Below, piece by piece: positions 1 through 6,008 of a DNA stretch of 6,008 bases. The DNA is taken from assembly GCA_021826655.1 (NCBI GenBank), contig JAKAZC010000182.1, positions 1 through 6,008 on the forward strand, written 5' to 3'. Source of the stretch: Actinomycetes bacterium. GTDB taxonomy: Bacteria > Actinomycetota > Acidimicrobiia > Acidimicrobiales > RAAP-2. Both the position numbers and the translations under genes were made by a program. How positions within the stretch are numbered: the first letter of the stretch is position 1; the number at the start of each line of letters is the position of its first letter. Below the pieces are notes generated by a model. That model ran no database searches. It saw only the letters and a list, made by a program, of their open reading frames with translations, and was not told the DNA's origin.

Positions 1-699
1 CCGGCAGGCGAAGGCGCCCGTCCCGCGATCGTCATCGGGGCCGAAGGCGGCGGCATCAACCATTTCATCCGTTGCGTCGCCGCGACCCTGGCCCATGCCG
101 GCTTCGTCGCGCTCGTCCCCGACTACCACCGCGGGGTCACGGTTCCCGACCCCGACGACTACAGCGACATCCCCGCCATGGTGGAGGTGATCGGTGCCCT
201 CGACTTCCGGCGGGCTGCCCACGACTTCCTTCACGCGATCGACCTCGCCCGCACGCTGCCGAGCGTCGACGGGAGGGTCGGTGTCTGGGGCTACTGCACC
301 GGCGGGACGGTCGCCATGTTCGGAGCCTGCCTCGACCGCTCCGTCGACGCGGCCGTCATCTACTATCCGAGCCAGCCCAGGTTCGAGGTCATCGACGAGC
401 GCCATCCGGCGCACGTGATCGACCTGATCTGGAACATCGCGTGCCCGTTCCTGCTGCTGGCGGGCGAGCGCGACCCGGTCATGTCGCCGGAGCTGCTGGC
501 CGAGGTGGAGGGGCGCCTCTCGCGCTGGGGCGTCGATCACCACATCAGGACCTATCCCGGCGCCGGCCACGCATTCTGCTCCCCGGGGTTCGGCGACTAC
601 AGCGCGGCCACGAGCGAGGCGGCCTGGCGGGACGGGTTGCAGTTCGTGGTCGACCGGATCGGCGGACCCGGCACGACGGGGGTCGGCCGCCGACGGTAA
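1..699 (+). CDS. Dienelactone hydrolase family protein (5' end outside window)
   Basis: An open frame enters at base 1 and ends at TAA 697-699, giving 232 visible residues. The family is usually about 230-250 residues, so perhaps 15-30 N-terminal residues are missing. It is an alpha/beta hydrolase of the dienelactone hydrolase type. The nucleophile elbow GYCTGG places Cys at visible residue 99. The acid is Asp158 in GERDPV and the base is His190 in GAGHAF. Glu15 in GAEGGG lies where the family has the Glu that orients the nucleophile. The Cys nucleophile separates it from ordinary serine esterases. Family members hydrolyse lactones or esters in the cytoplasm, classically in chlorocatechol and related aromatic degradation; the substrate here cannot be read from sequence. 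Fifty-three bases separate it from the CoA-transferase gene downstream on the same strand, so the two may be co-transcribed. An internal ATG at 178 is not the true start, because family-typical sequence (FIRCVAATLAHAGFVALVPD) precedes it in frame. Confidence 0.9.
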   Translation, partial: PAGEGARPAIVIGAEGGGINHFIRCVAATLAHAGFVALVPDYHRGVTVPDPDDYSDIPAMVEVIGALDFRRAAHDFLHAIDLARTLPSVDGRVGVWGYCTGGTVAMFGACLDRSVDAAVIYYPSQPRFEVIDERHPAHVIDLIWNIACPFLLLAGERDPVMSPELLAEVEGRLSRWGVDHHIRTYPGAGHAFCSPGFGDYSAATSEAAWRDGLQFVVDRIGGPGTTGVGRRR

Positions 700-752
700 C
701 GTCTCCGGATCGGCGGCTTCATCGGGACCGCCGGCTCGCGAGGGGGTACGTG

Positions 753-3053
753 GTGCCAGGAGTGCTCGAAGGAATCCGGGTGGTGGACGCCACCTCGGGG
801 ATCGCCGGGGCGATGGCGACGATGGTCCTGTCCGATCACGGCGCCGACGTCGTGAAGGTGGAGCCACCGGGGGGCGACCCGATGCGGGCCTACGGCGGCA
901 CGGTCGTGTGGCACCGGGGGAAGCGCAGCGTCGTCCTCGATCTCGCCGACCCGTCCGACAGGGAGACCTTCGTCGAGCTGGCCGGGACGGCCGACGTGCT
1001 CGTCGAGAGCTTTCCGCCGGGGGTCATGGACGGTTGGGGGCTCGGCTACGCCGACCTGCGGGAGGACCTGCCGTCCCTGATCTACACCTCGTTGACCGGG
1101 TACGTGCGGGGCACCGACGCGCAGGACCGCCCGGCCATCGATCTTCTGGTGCAGGCCCGGACCGGTCAGCAGTTCGAGCAGCCCGGCTGGCGTGAGGGCC
1201 CGATCTTCCTCCCGCGGCCGCTCCCGTCCCTCGGCGCCTCGTTCCTGCTGCTGAACGGGATCGTGGCCGCCCTGTACGCCCGCGAGATCACCGGCGAGGG
1301 GCAGTGGGTGGAGACGTCGCTCCATCAGGGTGTCCTCGCCTTCACCACCCAGCTCTGGCAGGACTTCGAGCACGAGTCGCCGTCCGTCTTCGGCATCGGC
1401 AGGGACCCCCAACCGGGGATCTTCGAGTGCGCGGACGGGCTATGGGTCCACTCGATGCACGGGGCAGGGGGGCGCGGCAAGGACCGGAGCGCGCTGTGGG
1501 GCATCCTGGGCATCGACCCGATCGAGCCGGGCAGCGGGACGATGGAAGAGCAGGAGCGCCGCTGGCGCGAGGCCTTCCGGCGGTTGCCGCGCCAGCAGGT
1601 GCTCGAGCAGTTCTGGGCGAACGACATCCCCATCGCGCCGGTCCGGCCGGCCGCCGAGGCGGTCGACGACCCCCTGCTCCTTCCCGACGGCTGGATCGTC
1701 GAGATCGAGGACCAGGTGCACGGCCGGACCAAGCAGGTGGGCCCCACCTTCCACCTGCGCGGGATCGAGCCGGCGGTGCCCCGGCGGCCCCAGCCCGCGG
1801 TCGGCCAGCACAGCGCCGAGGTCCTCGACGAGATCGCCCGGGTCGAGCCGCGGGCGCGCCGGGTCCGGACCGGAAGACCGCTCGCGCATGCGCTCGAAGG
1901 CGTGAAGGTGCTCGACATGGGGAATTTCCTCGCCGGACCCTTCGGCCCGATGCTGCTCGGCGATCTCGGCGCGACCGTCTACAAGCTCGAGTCACCCCAG
2001 GGTGACCAGATGCGCAACGTCACCAAGCCGTTCAACGGCTGCCAACGGGGCAAGCTGGACGTCGTCGCGGACCTGAAGACCCCCGAGGGGAGGGAGATCG
2101 CCCACCGCCTGATCCGCGAGGTCGACGTGGTCCACCACAACATGCGACCGGGAGTGGCCGAGCGGCTGGGCGTCGACTTCGAGACGGCCCGGTCCCTCAA
2201 CCCGAGCGTGATCTACTGCCACACCGGCATGTGGGGAATCGACGGGCCCCGGGCGACCTGGCCGGGCTTCGACCAGTTGGGCCAGTCGTCCTGCGGGCTC
2301 GAGCACGAGCTCGGCGGCCGGGGGAACCCGCCCGTCTGGTACCGGTTCGGCATGTGCGACCAGGCCTGTGCCTGCCAGTCGGCGGTGGCCGTCCTCCTCG
2401 CCCTGTACTGGCGTGAGAAGACCGGGCAGGGTCAGTTCGTCGACACCTCCATCGTCAGTGGCGGGATGTTCTACAGCTCCGACCAGTGGAACGGACCCGA
2501 CGGGCCGTTCGCCCGGCCCGAGCTCGATTCCGAGCAGGCCGGGTTCGGCCCCCTGTACCGGCTGTACCCGACGTCCGACGGGTGGATCGCCCTCGCCTGC
2601 CTCGGCCAGAGCCACTGGGCATCGCTCTGCAATGCCTTCCCGGATCTCGGTTCGGACGGGCGGTTCGCCTCCGCCCAGTCCCGCGCCGTGAATGCAGAGG
2701 CACTGGGCGACACGCTCGGACAGCGGTTCGGGTCGATGTCGTCGCGAGCCGCGTTCGACCTACTCGACGGGTTCGGCGTGCCCGCGGAGATCGCCGACGG
2801 CACGGCGCCCACCTCGTGGTTCGACGCTCCGGACCTGGTGGCTGCCGGTCTCGTGGCCGAGTACCAGCACGCCGAGTACGGTCGCTTCCGCCAGTTCGGC
2901 CACCTCGTGCACTTCTCCGGCACGCCCGGCCGGATCGGCGGGCCGCCGCCGCTGCTCGGGGAGCACTCGCGCGAGGTCCTGGGCAGGCTCGGCTACTCGG
3001 AGCCGCAGATGGAGGACCTCCGCAAGGCGGGAGCCACGCTCTGGCCCGATTGA
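753..3053 (+). CDS. Tandem two-domain family III (CaiB/BaiF) CoA-transferase
   Basis: This 766-residue protein has two family III CoA-transferase domains, roughly residues 4-365 and 380-760, joined by an Arg-rich linker. Single-domain relatives are about 400 residues. Each half starts with the family's N-terminal motif (LEGIRVVD at 5; ALEGVKVLDMG at 380) followed by GADVVKVEPPGGDPMR or GATVYKLESPQGDQMR. Each has an (H/Q)RGK motif and a REITGEGQ or REKTGQGQ motif. Family III enzymes move CoA between acids through an Asp-linked acyl-CoA intermediate (Asp169 in formyl-CoA transferase). Aligning by eye back from the TGxGQ motif places Asp536 of domain 2 (GMCDQ) on that residue, but Ser159 (PLPSLG) in domain 1, so domain 1 looks catalytically inactive or altered. 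The start is GTG 753, 6 nt after the Shine-Dalgarno-like GAGGGGG at 740-746; GTG 750 is possible. The frame stays open upstream through the hydrolase gene, but that part is a shadow. The substrate is unknown. A role with the upstream hydrolase in carboxylic or aromatic acid catabolism is inferred. Confidence 0.9.
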   Translation: MPGVLEGIRVVDATSGIAGAMATMVLSDHGADVVKVEPPGGDPMRAYGGTVVWHRGKRSVVLDLADPSDRETFVELAGTADVLVESFPPGVMDGWGLGYADLREDLPSLIYTSLTGYVRGTDAQDRPAIDLLVQARTGQQFEQPGWREGPIFLPRPLPSLGASFLLLNGIVAALYAREITGEGQWVETSLHQGVLAFTTQLWQDFEHESPSVFGIGRDPQPGIFECADGLWVHSMHGAGGRGKDRSALWGILGIDPIEPGSGTMEEQERRWREAFRRLPRQQVLEQFWANDIPIAPVRPAAEAVDDPLLLPDGWIVEIEDQVHGRTKQVGPTFHLRGIEPAVPRRPQPAVGQHSAEVLDEIARVEPRARRVRTGRPLAHALEGVKVLDMGNFLAGPFGPMLLGDLGATVYKLESPQGDQMRNVTKPFNGCQRGKLDVVADLKTPEGREIAHRLIREVDVVHHNMRPGVAERLGVDFETARSLNPSVIYCHTGMWGIDGPRATWPGFDQLGQSSCGLEHELGGRGNPPVWYRFGMCDQACACQSAVAVLLALYWREKTGQGQFVDTSIVSGGMFYSSDQWNGPDGPFARPELDSEQAGFGPLYRLYPTSDGWIALACLGQSHWASLCNAFPDLGSDGRFASAQSRAVNAEALGDTLGQRFGSMSSRAAFDLLDGFGVPAEIADGTAPTSWFDAPDLVAAGLVAEYQHAEYGRFRQFGHLVHFSGTPGRIGGPPPLLGEHSREVLGRLGYSEPQMEDLRKAGATLWPD

Positions 3054-3116
3054 CCGACCGGGTGGGGATCGGCAGTCTGCGGGCCCTCGTCGTCGACCGG
3101 GTTCGAGGATAACCCG

Positions 3117-3932
3117 GTGCCAGTTCGACGCCGACCCCGTCGCCGGCGTTTCCGGCACCGGCCCCGTCGCCGGAGGGGCGCGGTGCTCGTCGTGCTCGTG
3201 GTGCTCGGCGTCGTCGCGATCGGCGCCGGCCTGCTGATCGCGAGCGGCACGGGCGGGGGAGGGGCCAGGACCGTCTCGGCAACGGGCCGCGCCGGTTCCG
3301 CGATCGTCCCGATCCGCAGGACGGCACGCACGGGATCGACGGCACCACCCACCACGACGACCACCACGACACCACCGACCACGACGACCACCACGACCGA
3401 TCCGGGTGTGCTCCCACAGACGGCGACCTTGCCCACCACGACCAGCCCGACCTTCGTCGCCAACATGGCGGCGCTGTGGGAGGGCGTGTCCACCGGGGTC
3501 GTGCAGAGCGCGCTTCCGGCGTTCTTCCCCGAGGGGGCGTACGTTCAGCTGAAGACCGTTGCGAACGCCCAGGGTGACTATTCGGATCGGCTCGTCACCG
3601 AGTACGAGCAGGACGTCAGTGCGGCGCACCAGCTCCTCGGATCCGGCGCGGCGGCGGCCCAGCTGGTGGGCGTGGACGTCAATTCCTCGTTTGCACATTG
3701 GGTGCCGCCGGGGGAGTGCTACAACGACGTCGGGTACTACGAAGTGCCCAACTCGCGGATGGTCTACTCGATCGACGGCCAGGTCGGCTCGTTCGGGATC
3801 GCGTCGATGATCTCGTGGCGAGGTGAGTGGTACGTCGTGCACCTCGGGGCGATCCTGCGTTCGGGGGGCGGGGGCGAGGTCGATGCCCCACAGTCCGGAC
3901 CCGGAAGCCCCACGTACTCGTCCACCTGTTGA
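3117..3932 (+). CDS. Membrane-anchored protein with Thr/Pro linker, function unknown
   Basis: The protein has 271 residues and starts at GTG 3117, with GAGGAT at 3105-3110 six bases upstream. The N-terminus is Arg-rich (12 Arg in the first 20 residues), followed by one hydrophobic segment at about 21-43 made of Val, Leu, Ala, Ile and Gly. A Ser/Thr/Pro linker with two runs of seven Thr follows at about 71-96. A folded-looking domain covers about 105-255. By the positive-inside rule the N-terminus is cytoplasmic and the rest is outside. The outer domain has only two Cys, at 201 (GECYND) and at the final residue 271, which could form a disulfide. The last strands (GIASMISWRGEWYVVHLG) resemble the end of an NTF2-like fold, but this is a weak impression and I do not recognise a family. 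The gene begins 63 bases after the CoA-transferase stop, so it could share that transcript or have its own promoter. Its stop lies 36 bases before the detached rnpB 3'-end copy. Confidence 0.8.
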   Translation: MPVRRRPRRRRFRHRPRRRRGAVLVVLVVLGVVAIGAGLLIASGTGGGGARTVSATGRAGSAIVPIRRTARTGSTAPPTTTTTTTPPTTTTTTTDPGVLPQTATLPTTTSPTFVANMAALWEGVSTGVVQSALPAFFPEGAYVQLKTVANAQGDYSDRLVTEYEQDVSAAHQLLGSGAAAAQLVGVDVNSSFAHWVPPGECYNDVGYYEVPNSRMVYSIDGQVGSFGIASMISWRGEWYVVHLGAILRSGGGGEVDAPQSGPGSPTYSSTC

Positions 3933-3968
3933 GCGAGTGGAGGGGGAGCCTCGACCCCAGGCCCGATC

Positions 3969-4005
3969 GGAGGTGACGGTGAGCCGGCCTGTAGGCGGGG
4001 TTCTG
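3969..4005 (-). repeat. Detached copy of the rnpB 3' end (outer direct repeat, att-like)
   Basis: These 37 bases match 4971-5007 at 36 positions; the only difference is T3974 versus C4976. Read on the minus strand, the repeat holds the 3' strand of RNase P helix P4, the 3' strand of P1 and a few bases beyond the RNA end. No other part of an RNase P RNA lies next to it, since similarity stops at 4005 inside the conserved ACAGAA segment. It is therefore not a second gene but a detached 3' end. Such copies are typical at the distal end of islands inserted in the 3' ends of tRNA or tmRNA genes. Confidence 0.85.
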
Positions 4006-4024
4006 GCGGCGACAGGAAAAAGGG

Positions 4025-4082
4025 CTTTCTGACCTGGTGTTTCGCGTCGTACTGGGTCGGCCAGTCCTCAGAAAGTCCTCAG
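4025..4082. repeat. Nested inverted repeat overlapping a short direct repeat
   Basis: CTTTCTGA at 4025-4032 is the exact reverse complement of TCAGAAAG at 4068-4075. A smaller inverted repeat, ACTGG (4051-4055) and CCAGT (4061-4065), lies between them. AGTCCTCAG occurs at 4063-4071 and again at 4074-4082, an 11-bp spacing that puts both copies on one face of the helix. The cluster is 20 bases inside the outer rnpB repeat and about 80 bases upstream of the antitoxin start. It may be a recombinase or regulator binding region, or a weak hairpin terminator. There is no T-run on either side to support a terminator. Confidence 0.4.
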
Positions 4083-4127
4083 CTCGTCGGACGTCGTCGG
4101 CTCGTTAGCGGATCGGATCGTACGAGA

Positions 4128-4155
4128 TTCGCATTCTCCGAAAGTCACGTATACT
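4128..4155 (+). promoter_or_regulatory. Probable promoter of the toxin-antitoxin operon, leaderless
   Basis: TATACT at 4150-4155 is a good -10 box. TTCGCA at 4128-4133 is a weak -35 candidate with a 16-base spacer. The -10 box ends 6 bases before ATG 4162, so transcription should start at or next to the start codon and give a leaderless mRNA, which is common in actinobacteria. Short symmetric words lie in or near it (GTATAC at 4149-4154, CGTACG at 4119-4124), and TCGTCGG occurs at 4084-4090 and 4094-4100. An AbrB-type antitoxin could bind such sites to autoregulate, but no operator can be assigned. Confidence 0.55.
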
Positions 4156-4161
4156 TGGTCG

Positions 4162-4473
4162 ATGGCACGGACGACGCTGCGGGCGAGGGGACAGCTCACG
4201 CTCCCCGAGGACATCCGGACGGCAGCACACCTCGAAGAGGGCGATCTCCTCGATGCCGAGCTGACGCCCGAGGGGATCCTGCTGCGCCCGCGCAAGGTCA
4301 TCGATGCGACGCAGGCGTGGTTCTGGGATCGCGAGTGGCAAGCGGGGGAGCGAGAGGCCGACGCCGACCTCGCCGCCGGCCGGCTCGAGTCATACGAGTC
4401 ATCCGAGGAGTTCTTGTCGGCGCTGCGCGACGGGGCGAAGGGTCCTGGGTCTCGCACGCGCCGCGAACCCTGA
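4162..4473 (+). CDS. AbrB/MazE-type (SpoVT-AbrB fold) antitoxin
   Basis: This 103-residue protein should bind DNA and neutralise the toxin encoded next to it. Residues 3-47 form a swapped-hairpin AbrB-like domain: a short strand, RGQLTLPEDIR, then LEEGDLLDAELTPEGILLRP. The G-x-LTLP-x-x-IR pattern is typical of SpoVT/AbrB and MazE DNA-binding domains. Residues about 53-95 are rich in Glu, Asp, Trp and Arg (FWDREWQAGEREADADLAAG), a helical toxin-binding tail seen in AbrB-type antitoxins paired with RelE-like toxins. ATG 4162 is chosen because it is the first codon of the AbrB domain and lies 6 bases after a strong -10 box; no Shine-Dalgarno is needed for a leaderless start. The stop TGA 4471-4473 is 6 bases before the toxin start, so translation is probably coupled. 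Repression of its own promoter is expected from the family, not shown here. Confidence 0.85.
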   Translation: MARTTLRARGQLTLPEDIRTAAHLEEGDLLDAELTPEGILLRPRKVIDATQAWFWDREWQAGEREADADLAAGRLESYESSEEFLSALRDGAKGPGSRTRREP

Positions 4474-4479
4474 CGAGCG

Positions 4480-4773
4480 GTGCCGACGTTCGCCTGGCTG
4501 GCGCGGTTCCGCGCCGACTTCGACGCTCTCTCGCCGGATCAGCAGGCGGCCTTCCTCGCGGCGATCGCCGACTTCGTGAGCGATCTGCAAGAAGGAGCCG
4601 GGTTCCGTCCCAAGCTGCGGGTGAAGGGTGTCAAAGGGGCGAGCGGTGTCTTCGAGATGGCGTGGGCCGCCGATGGGCGAGCGACGTTTCAGTACGGGGC
4701 CGAGGTCACACCGGGCGAGCCGCACATCGTCTGGCGCCGGGTTGGCACGCACCGGGTCTTTCGGGTTCCGTAG
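4480..4773 (+). CDS. RelE/ParE-superfamily toxin of a type II toxin-antitoxin pair
   Basis: This 97-residue protein starts at GTG 4480, six bases after the antitoxin stop. No clear Shine-Dalgarno precedes it, so it is probably translated by coupling, which keeps toxin below antitoxin. The N-terminal part (about 4-38) looks like two helices, with DFDALSPDQQAAFLAAIADF typical of RelE/ParE folds. The rest reads as a beta sheet: FRPKLRVKGVKG (42-53), GVFEMAWAADGRATFQYG (56-73) and HIVWRRVGTHRVF (82-94). This matches a group of RelE-like proteins found beside AbrB-type antitoxins in actinobacteria. By family, the activity would be ribosome-dependent mRNA cleavage; a ParE-like gyrase poison cannot be excluded from sequence. 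Basic residues Lys45, Arg47, Arg67, Arg86, Arg87 and His91 are candidates for the active surface. The gene looks intact, with no frameshift. Confidence 0.75.
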   Translation: MPTFAWLARFRADFDALSPDQQAAFLAAIADFVSDLQEGAGFRPKLRVKGVKGASGVFEMAWAADGRATFQYGAEVTPGEPHIVWRRVGTHRVFRVP

Positions 4774-4785
4774 GGTGACGAGAGA

Positions 4786-4976
4786 TCATTCCGCTACCGG
4801 AAGCAGCGGGGGGCGTCCTGACGTGCTCACTCGGCGTCCGCCGGTACGACCGATGGCCGGCTCCACCCGTGTCGCCTCCACCCGTGTCGCCTCCACCCGG
4901 TACACGACCTCGACGGCTTCCGGCGCCAGGTCTTCGGCTCGGCCCGTGACCCACTCCTGGATCCCGCTGAGGAGGC
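4786..4976 (-). pseudogene. Coding-looking minus-strand remnant next to rnpB
   Basis: On the minus strand an open frame runs from the inner rnpB repeat to TGA at 4786-4788. The part outside the repeat encodes about 63 residues, starting RLLSGIQEWVTGRAEDLAPE and continuing with a strand-like VEVVYRVEATR and its repeats. In the first two thirds the third codon positions are nearly all G or C. A 15-bp tandem repeat adds exact five-residue units (VEATR) without breaking frame. No start codon or ribosome site is visible inside the non-rnpB part, and the frame only gets a Met from within the RNase P RNA. It may be the 3' end of a gene cut off when the segment joined rnpB, or a chance open frame in GC-rich DNA. 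I do not recognise the family. Confidence 0.3.
4861..4899. repeat. 15-bp tandem repeat, about 2.6 copies
   Basis: The unit CTCCACCCGTGTCGC is present at 4861-4875 and 4876-4890 with no mismatch. A partial third copy (CTCCACCCG) follows at 4891-4899. Perfect identity suggests recent slippage. The 15-bp period keeps the minus-strand frame open. Confidence 0.85.
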
Positions 4977-5366
<390 letters not shown>

Positions 5367-5372
5367 CCACCC

Positions 5373-5401
5373 ATTGTGCCAGGAGTGCCCGCCACCCGTC
5401 G
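5373..5401 (-). promoter_or_regulatory. Possible rnpB promoter
   Basis: On the minus strand CACAAT (complement of 5373-5378) is a plausible -10 box. It lies 6 bases before 5366, the 5' end expected from helix P1. A -35 box at the usual distance (5396-5401, CGACGG) is poor and falls in the first degenerate unit of the 25-bp repeat array. The position is convincing but the hexamers are weak. Confidence 0.4.
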
Positions 5402-5539
5402 CACGCCGCCCGAACCCACCCGGCGGCACGCCGTCCGGCCCCACCCGGCGGCACACCACCGGGCCCCACCCGGCGGCACGCCACCGAGCCCCACCCGGCG
5501 GCACGCCACCGAGCCCCGACCTGGGGCACGAACCGGACG
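5391..5539. repeat. 25-bp tandem repeat array between rnpB and xseA
   Basis: Units start at about 5415, 5440, 5465, 5490 and 5515, with a 24-bp degenerate unit at 5391-5414. The shared core is CCCACCCGGCGGCAC. The units at 5465 and 5490 are identical over all 25 bases; those at 5415 and 5440 differ only in their last third; the outer ones are degenerate. A period of 25 is not a multiple of three, so the array is not coding. It fills most of the 234 bases between the rnpB 5' end and xseA. It overlaps the expected rnpB -35 region and upstream zone, so it could affect transcription in either direction. Confidence 0.85.
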
Positions 5540-5584
5540 GTCCGCGGCCGGATCATCCCGGCCGACGGTGTCGTACCCCCTCGG

Positions 5585-5590
5585 TAGGGT
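5585..5590 (+). promoter_or_regulatory. xseA: Candidate -10 box of xseA, leaderless arrangement
   Basis: TAGGGT fits the TANNNT pattern of actinobacterial -10 boxes. It ends 7 bases before GTG 5598 and 10 before ATG 5601, so transcription would begin at or near the start codon. No good -35 box is visible. The assignment rests on spacing. Confidence 0.3.
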
Positions 5591-5600
5591 GTGGGGCGTG

Positions 5601-6008
5601 ATGCCGGACGTCGACTCGGGCCTGCGCGAGAGCGAGGACGCGCTCTCGATCGCCGAGGTGTACGACGAGGTGGAGTCGGCGTTGGCCCGGGTGTTCCCGC
5701 GGGGCCGCTCCCTGTGGGTCCGGGGCGAGATCCAGAACGTGTCCGAACAGCCCCGGTCCGGCCATTGCTTCATCGACCTGGTCGACCCCGAATCGGCGGG
5801 TGAGCGCCAGGCGCCGGTCCTCAGGGTCAAGTGCTGGCGGAGCACCTGGGGCCCGCTGAAGGGCACGCTGGTCGAGGAGGGGATCGAGCTCCAGCGAGGC
5901 ATGGTCGTCGTGCTGCGCGGCGCGCTCGATTTCTACCGGCCAAGGGCGGAGATCGGCTTCGTCATGGCGGAGCTCGACGTCACGTCGCTGCTCGGGCGCC
6001 TCGCGGCC
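5601..6008 (+). CDS. xseA: Exodeoxyribonuclease VII large subunit, N-terminal part (3' end outside window)
   Basis: The frame runs from the start region to the window edge without a stop, giving 136 visible residues of a protein normally about 400-450 long. Exonuclease VII degrades single-stranded DNA in both directions; the large subunit carries the catalytic and OB-fold domains. Visible here is the N-terminal OB-fold: LSIAEVYDEVESALARVFP (about 14-32), LWVRGEIQNVSEQPRSGHCFIDLVD (about 37-61), then VLRVKCWR, GMVVVLRGALDFYRPRAEIGFVMAELD and LLGRLAA. The VRGEI-N-S-SGH-F-L pattern and the DFYRPRAEI strand are hallmarks of XseA. ATG 5601 is used; GTG 5598 directly before it is equally possible, especially if the mRNA is leaderless. 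The small subunit gene xseB often follows but lies outside this window. The gene is divergent from rnpB. Confidence 0.93.
   Translation, partial: MPDVDSGLRESEDALSIAEVYDEVESALARVFPRGRSLWVRGEIQNVSEQPRSGHCFIDLVDPESAGERQAPVLRVKCWRSTWGPLKGTLVEEGIELQRGMVVVLRGALDFYRPRAEIGFVMAELDVTSLLGRLAA

Noticed and set aside
72..752. Upstream extension of the CoA-transferase frame, from an ATG at 72
   Set aside because: It is Arg/Pro-rich out-of-frame shadow of the hydrolase gene. The family sequence starts only at about 760, and a Shine-Dalgarno-like GAGGGGG precedes GTG 753.
1992..2615. 207-residue minus-strand open frame
   Set aside because: Antisense to domain 2 of the CoA-transferase, whose motifs are well conserved in the plus frame.
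3345..3405. ACC/ACG-rich microsatellite-like stretch
   Set aside because: It is explained by the Thr/Pro linker codons of the membrane protein.
2760..3842. 360-residue minus-strand open frame
   Set aside because: It runs antisense to the CoA-transferase end and the membrane protein gene, both of which have clear plus-strand coding features. Its translation is low-complexity Arg/Gly-rich.
3969..4005. Possibility that this is a second rnpB gene
   Set aside because: Only the last 37 bases are present; none of the other conserved RNase P RNA segments occur beside it.
4789..4802. Hairpin TTCCG/CGGAA as terminator of the toxin gene
   Set aside because: The stem is only 5 bp and no T-run follows on the plus strand; an alternative pairing competes with it.
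5391..5539. CRISPR array
   Set aside because: The units are directly adjacent with no unique spacers between them, and no cas genes are present.

Overview
The window is very GC-rich and strongly GC-biased at third codon positions. It probably comes from a high-GC actinobacterium, perhaps a deep-branching lineage such as Acidimicrobiia. The lineage is inferred from codon use, from leaderless-looking promoters (a -10 box 6-7 nt before a start codon) and from the protein types. Lineage confidence is moderate at best.

Layout. (1) 1-3053, plus strand, catabolic genes: the 3' part of a dienelactone-hydrolase-family alpha/beta hydrolase, then a 766-residue family III (CaiB/BaiF) CoA-transferase built from two tandem full-length domains. 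In the first domain the position of the catalytic Asp appears to be Ser; the second domain keeps the Asp. (2) 3117-3932, plus: a single-pass membrane-anchored protein with an Arg-rich cytoplasmic tail, a Thr/Pro linker and an outside domain of unknown function. (3) 3969-5007: a roughly 1-kb segment bounded by 37-nt direct repeats (36/37 identical) that are copies of the 3' end of the RNase P RNA gene. Between them lie an AbrB/MazE-like antitoxin and a RelE/ParE-like toxin, and a coding-looking minus-strand remnant. (4) 4977-5366, minus: rnpB, encoding a type A RNase P RNA with P1, P2, P4, P14 and P15 traceable by eye, but apparently no P18. (5) 5391-5539: about six 25-bp tandem repeats in the divergent intergenic region between rnpB and xseA. 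(6) 5601-6008, plus: the start of xseA (exonuclease VII large subunit), running off the window.

The main point of interest is region 3. A toxin-antitoxin pair sits exactly between a functional rnpB 3' end and a second detached copy of that 3' end, like a small island integrated at the 3' end of a structural RNA gene. Recombination between the repeats would remove the module and leave an intact rnpB. No integrase is visible, so this is either a decayed remnant, an element mobilised in trans, or the product of a duplication. The catabolic pair at the left probably acts on acyl-CoA or lactone intermediates. It has no visible functional link with the toxin-antitoxin, rnpB and xseA part.
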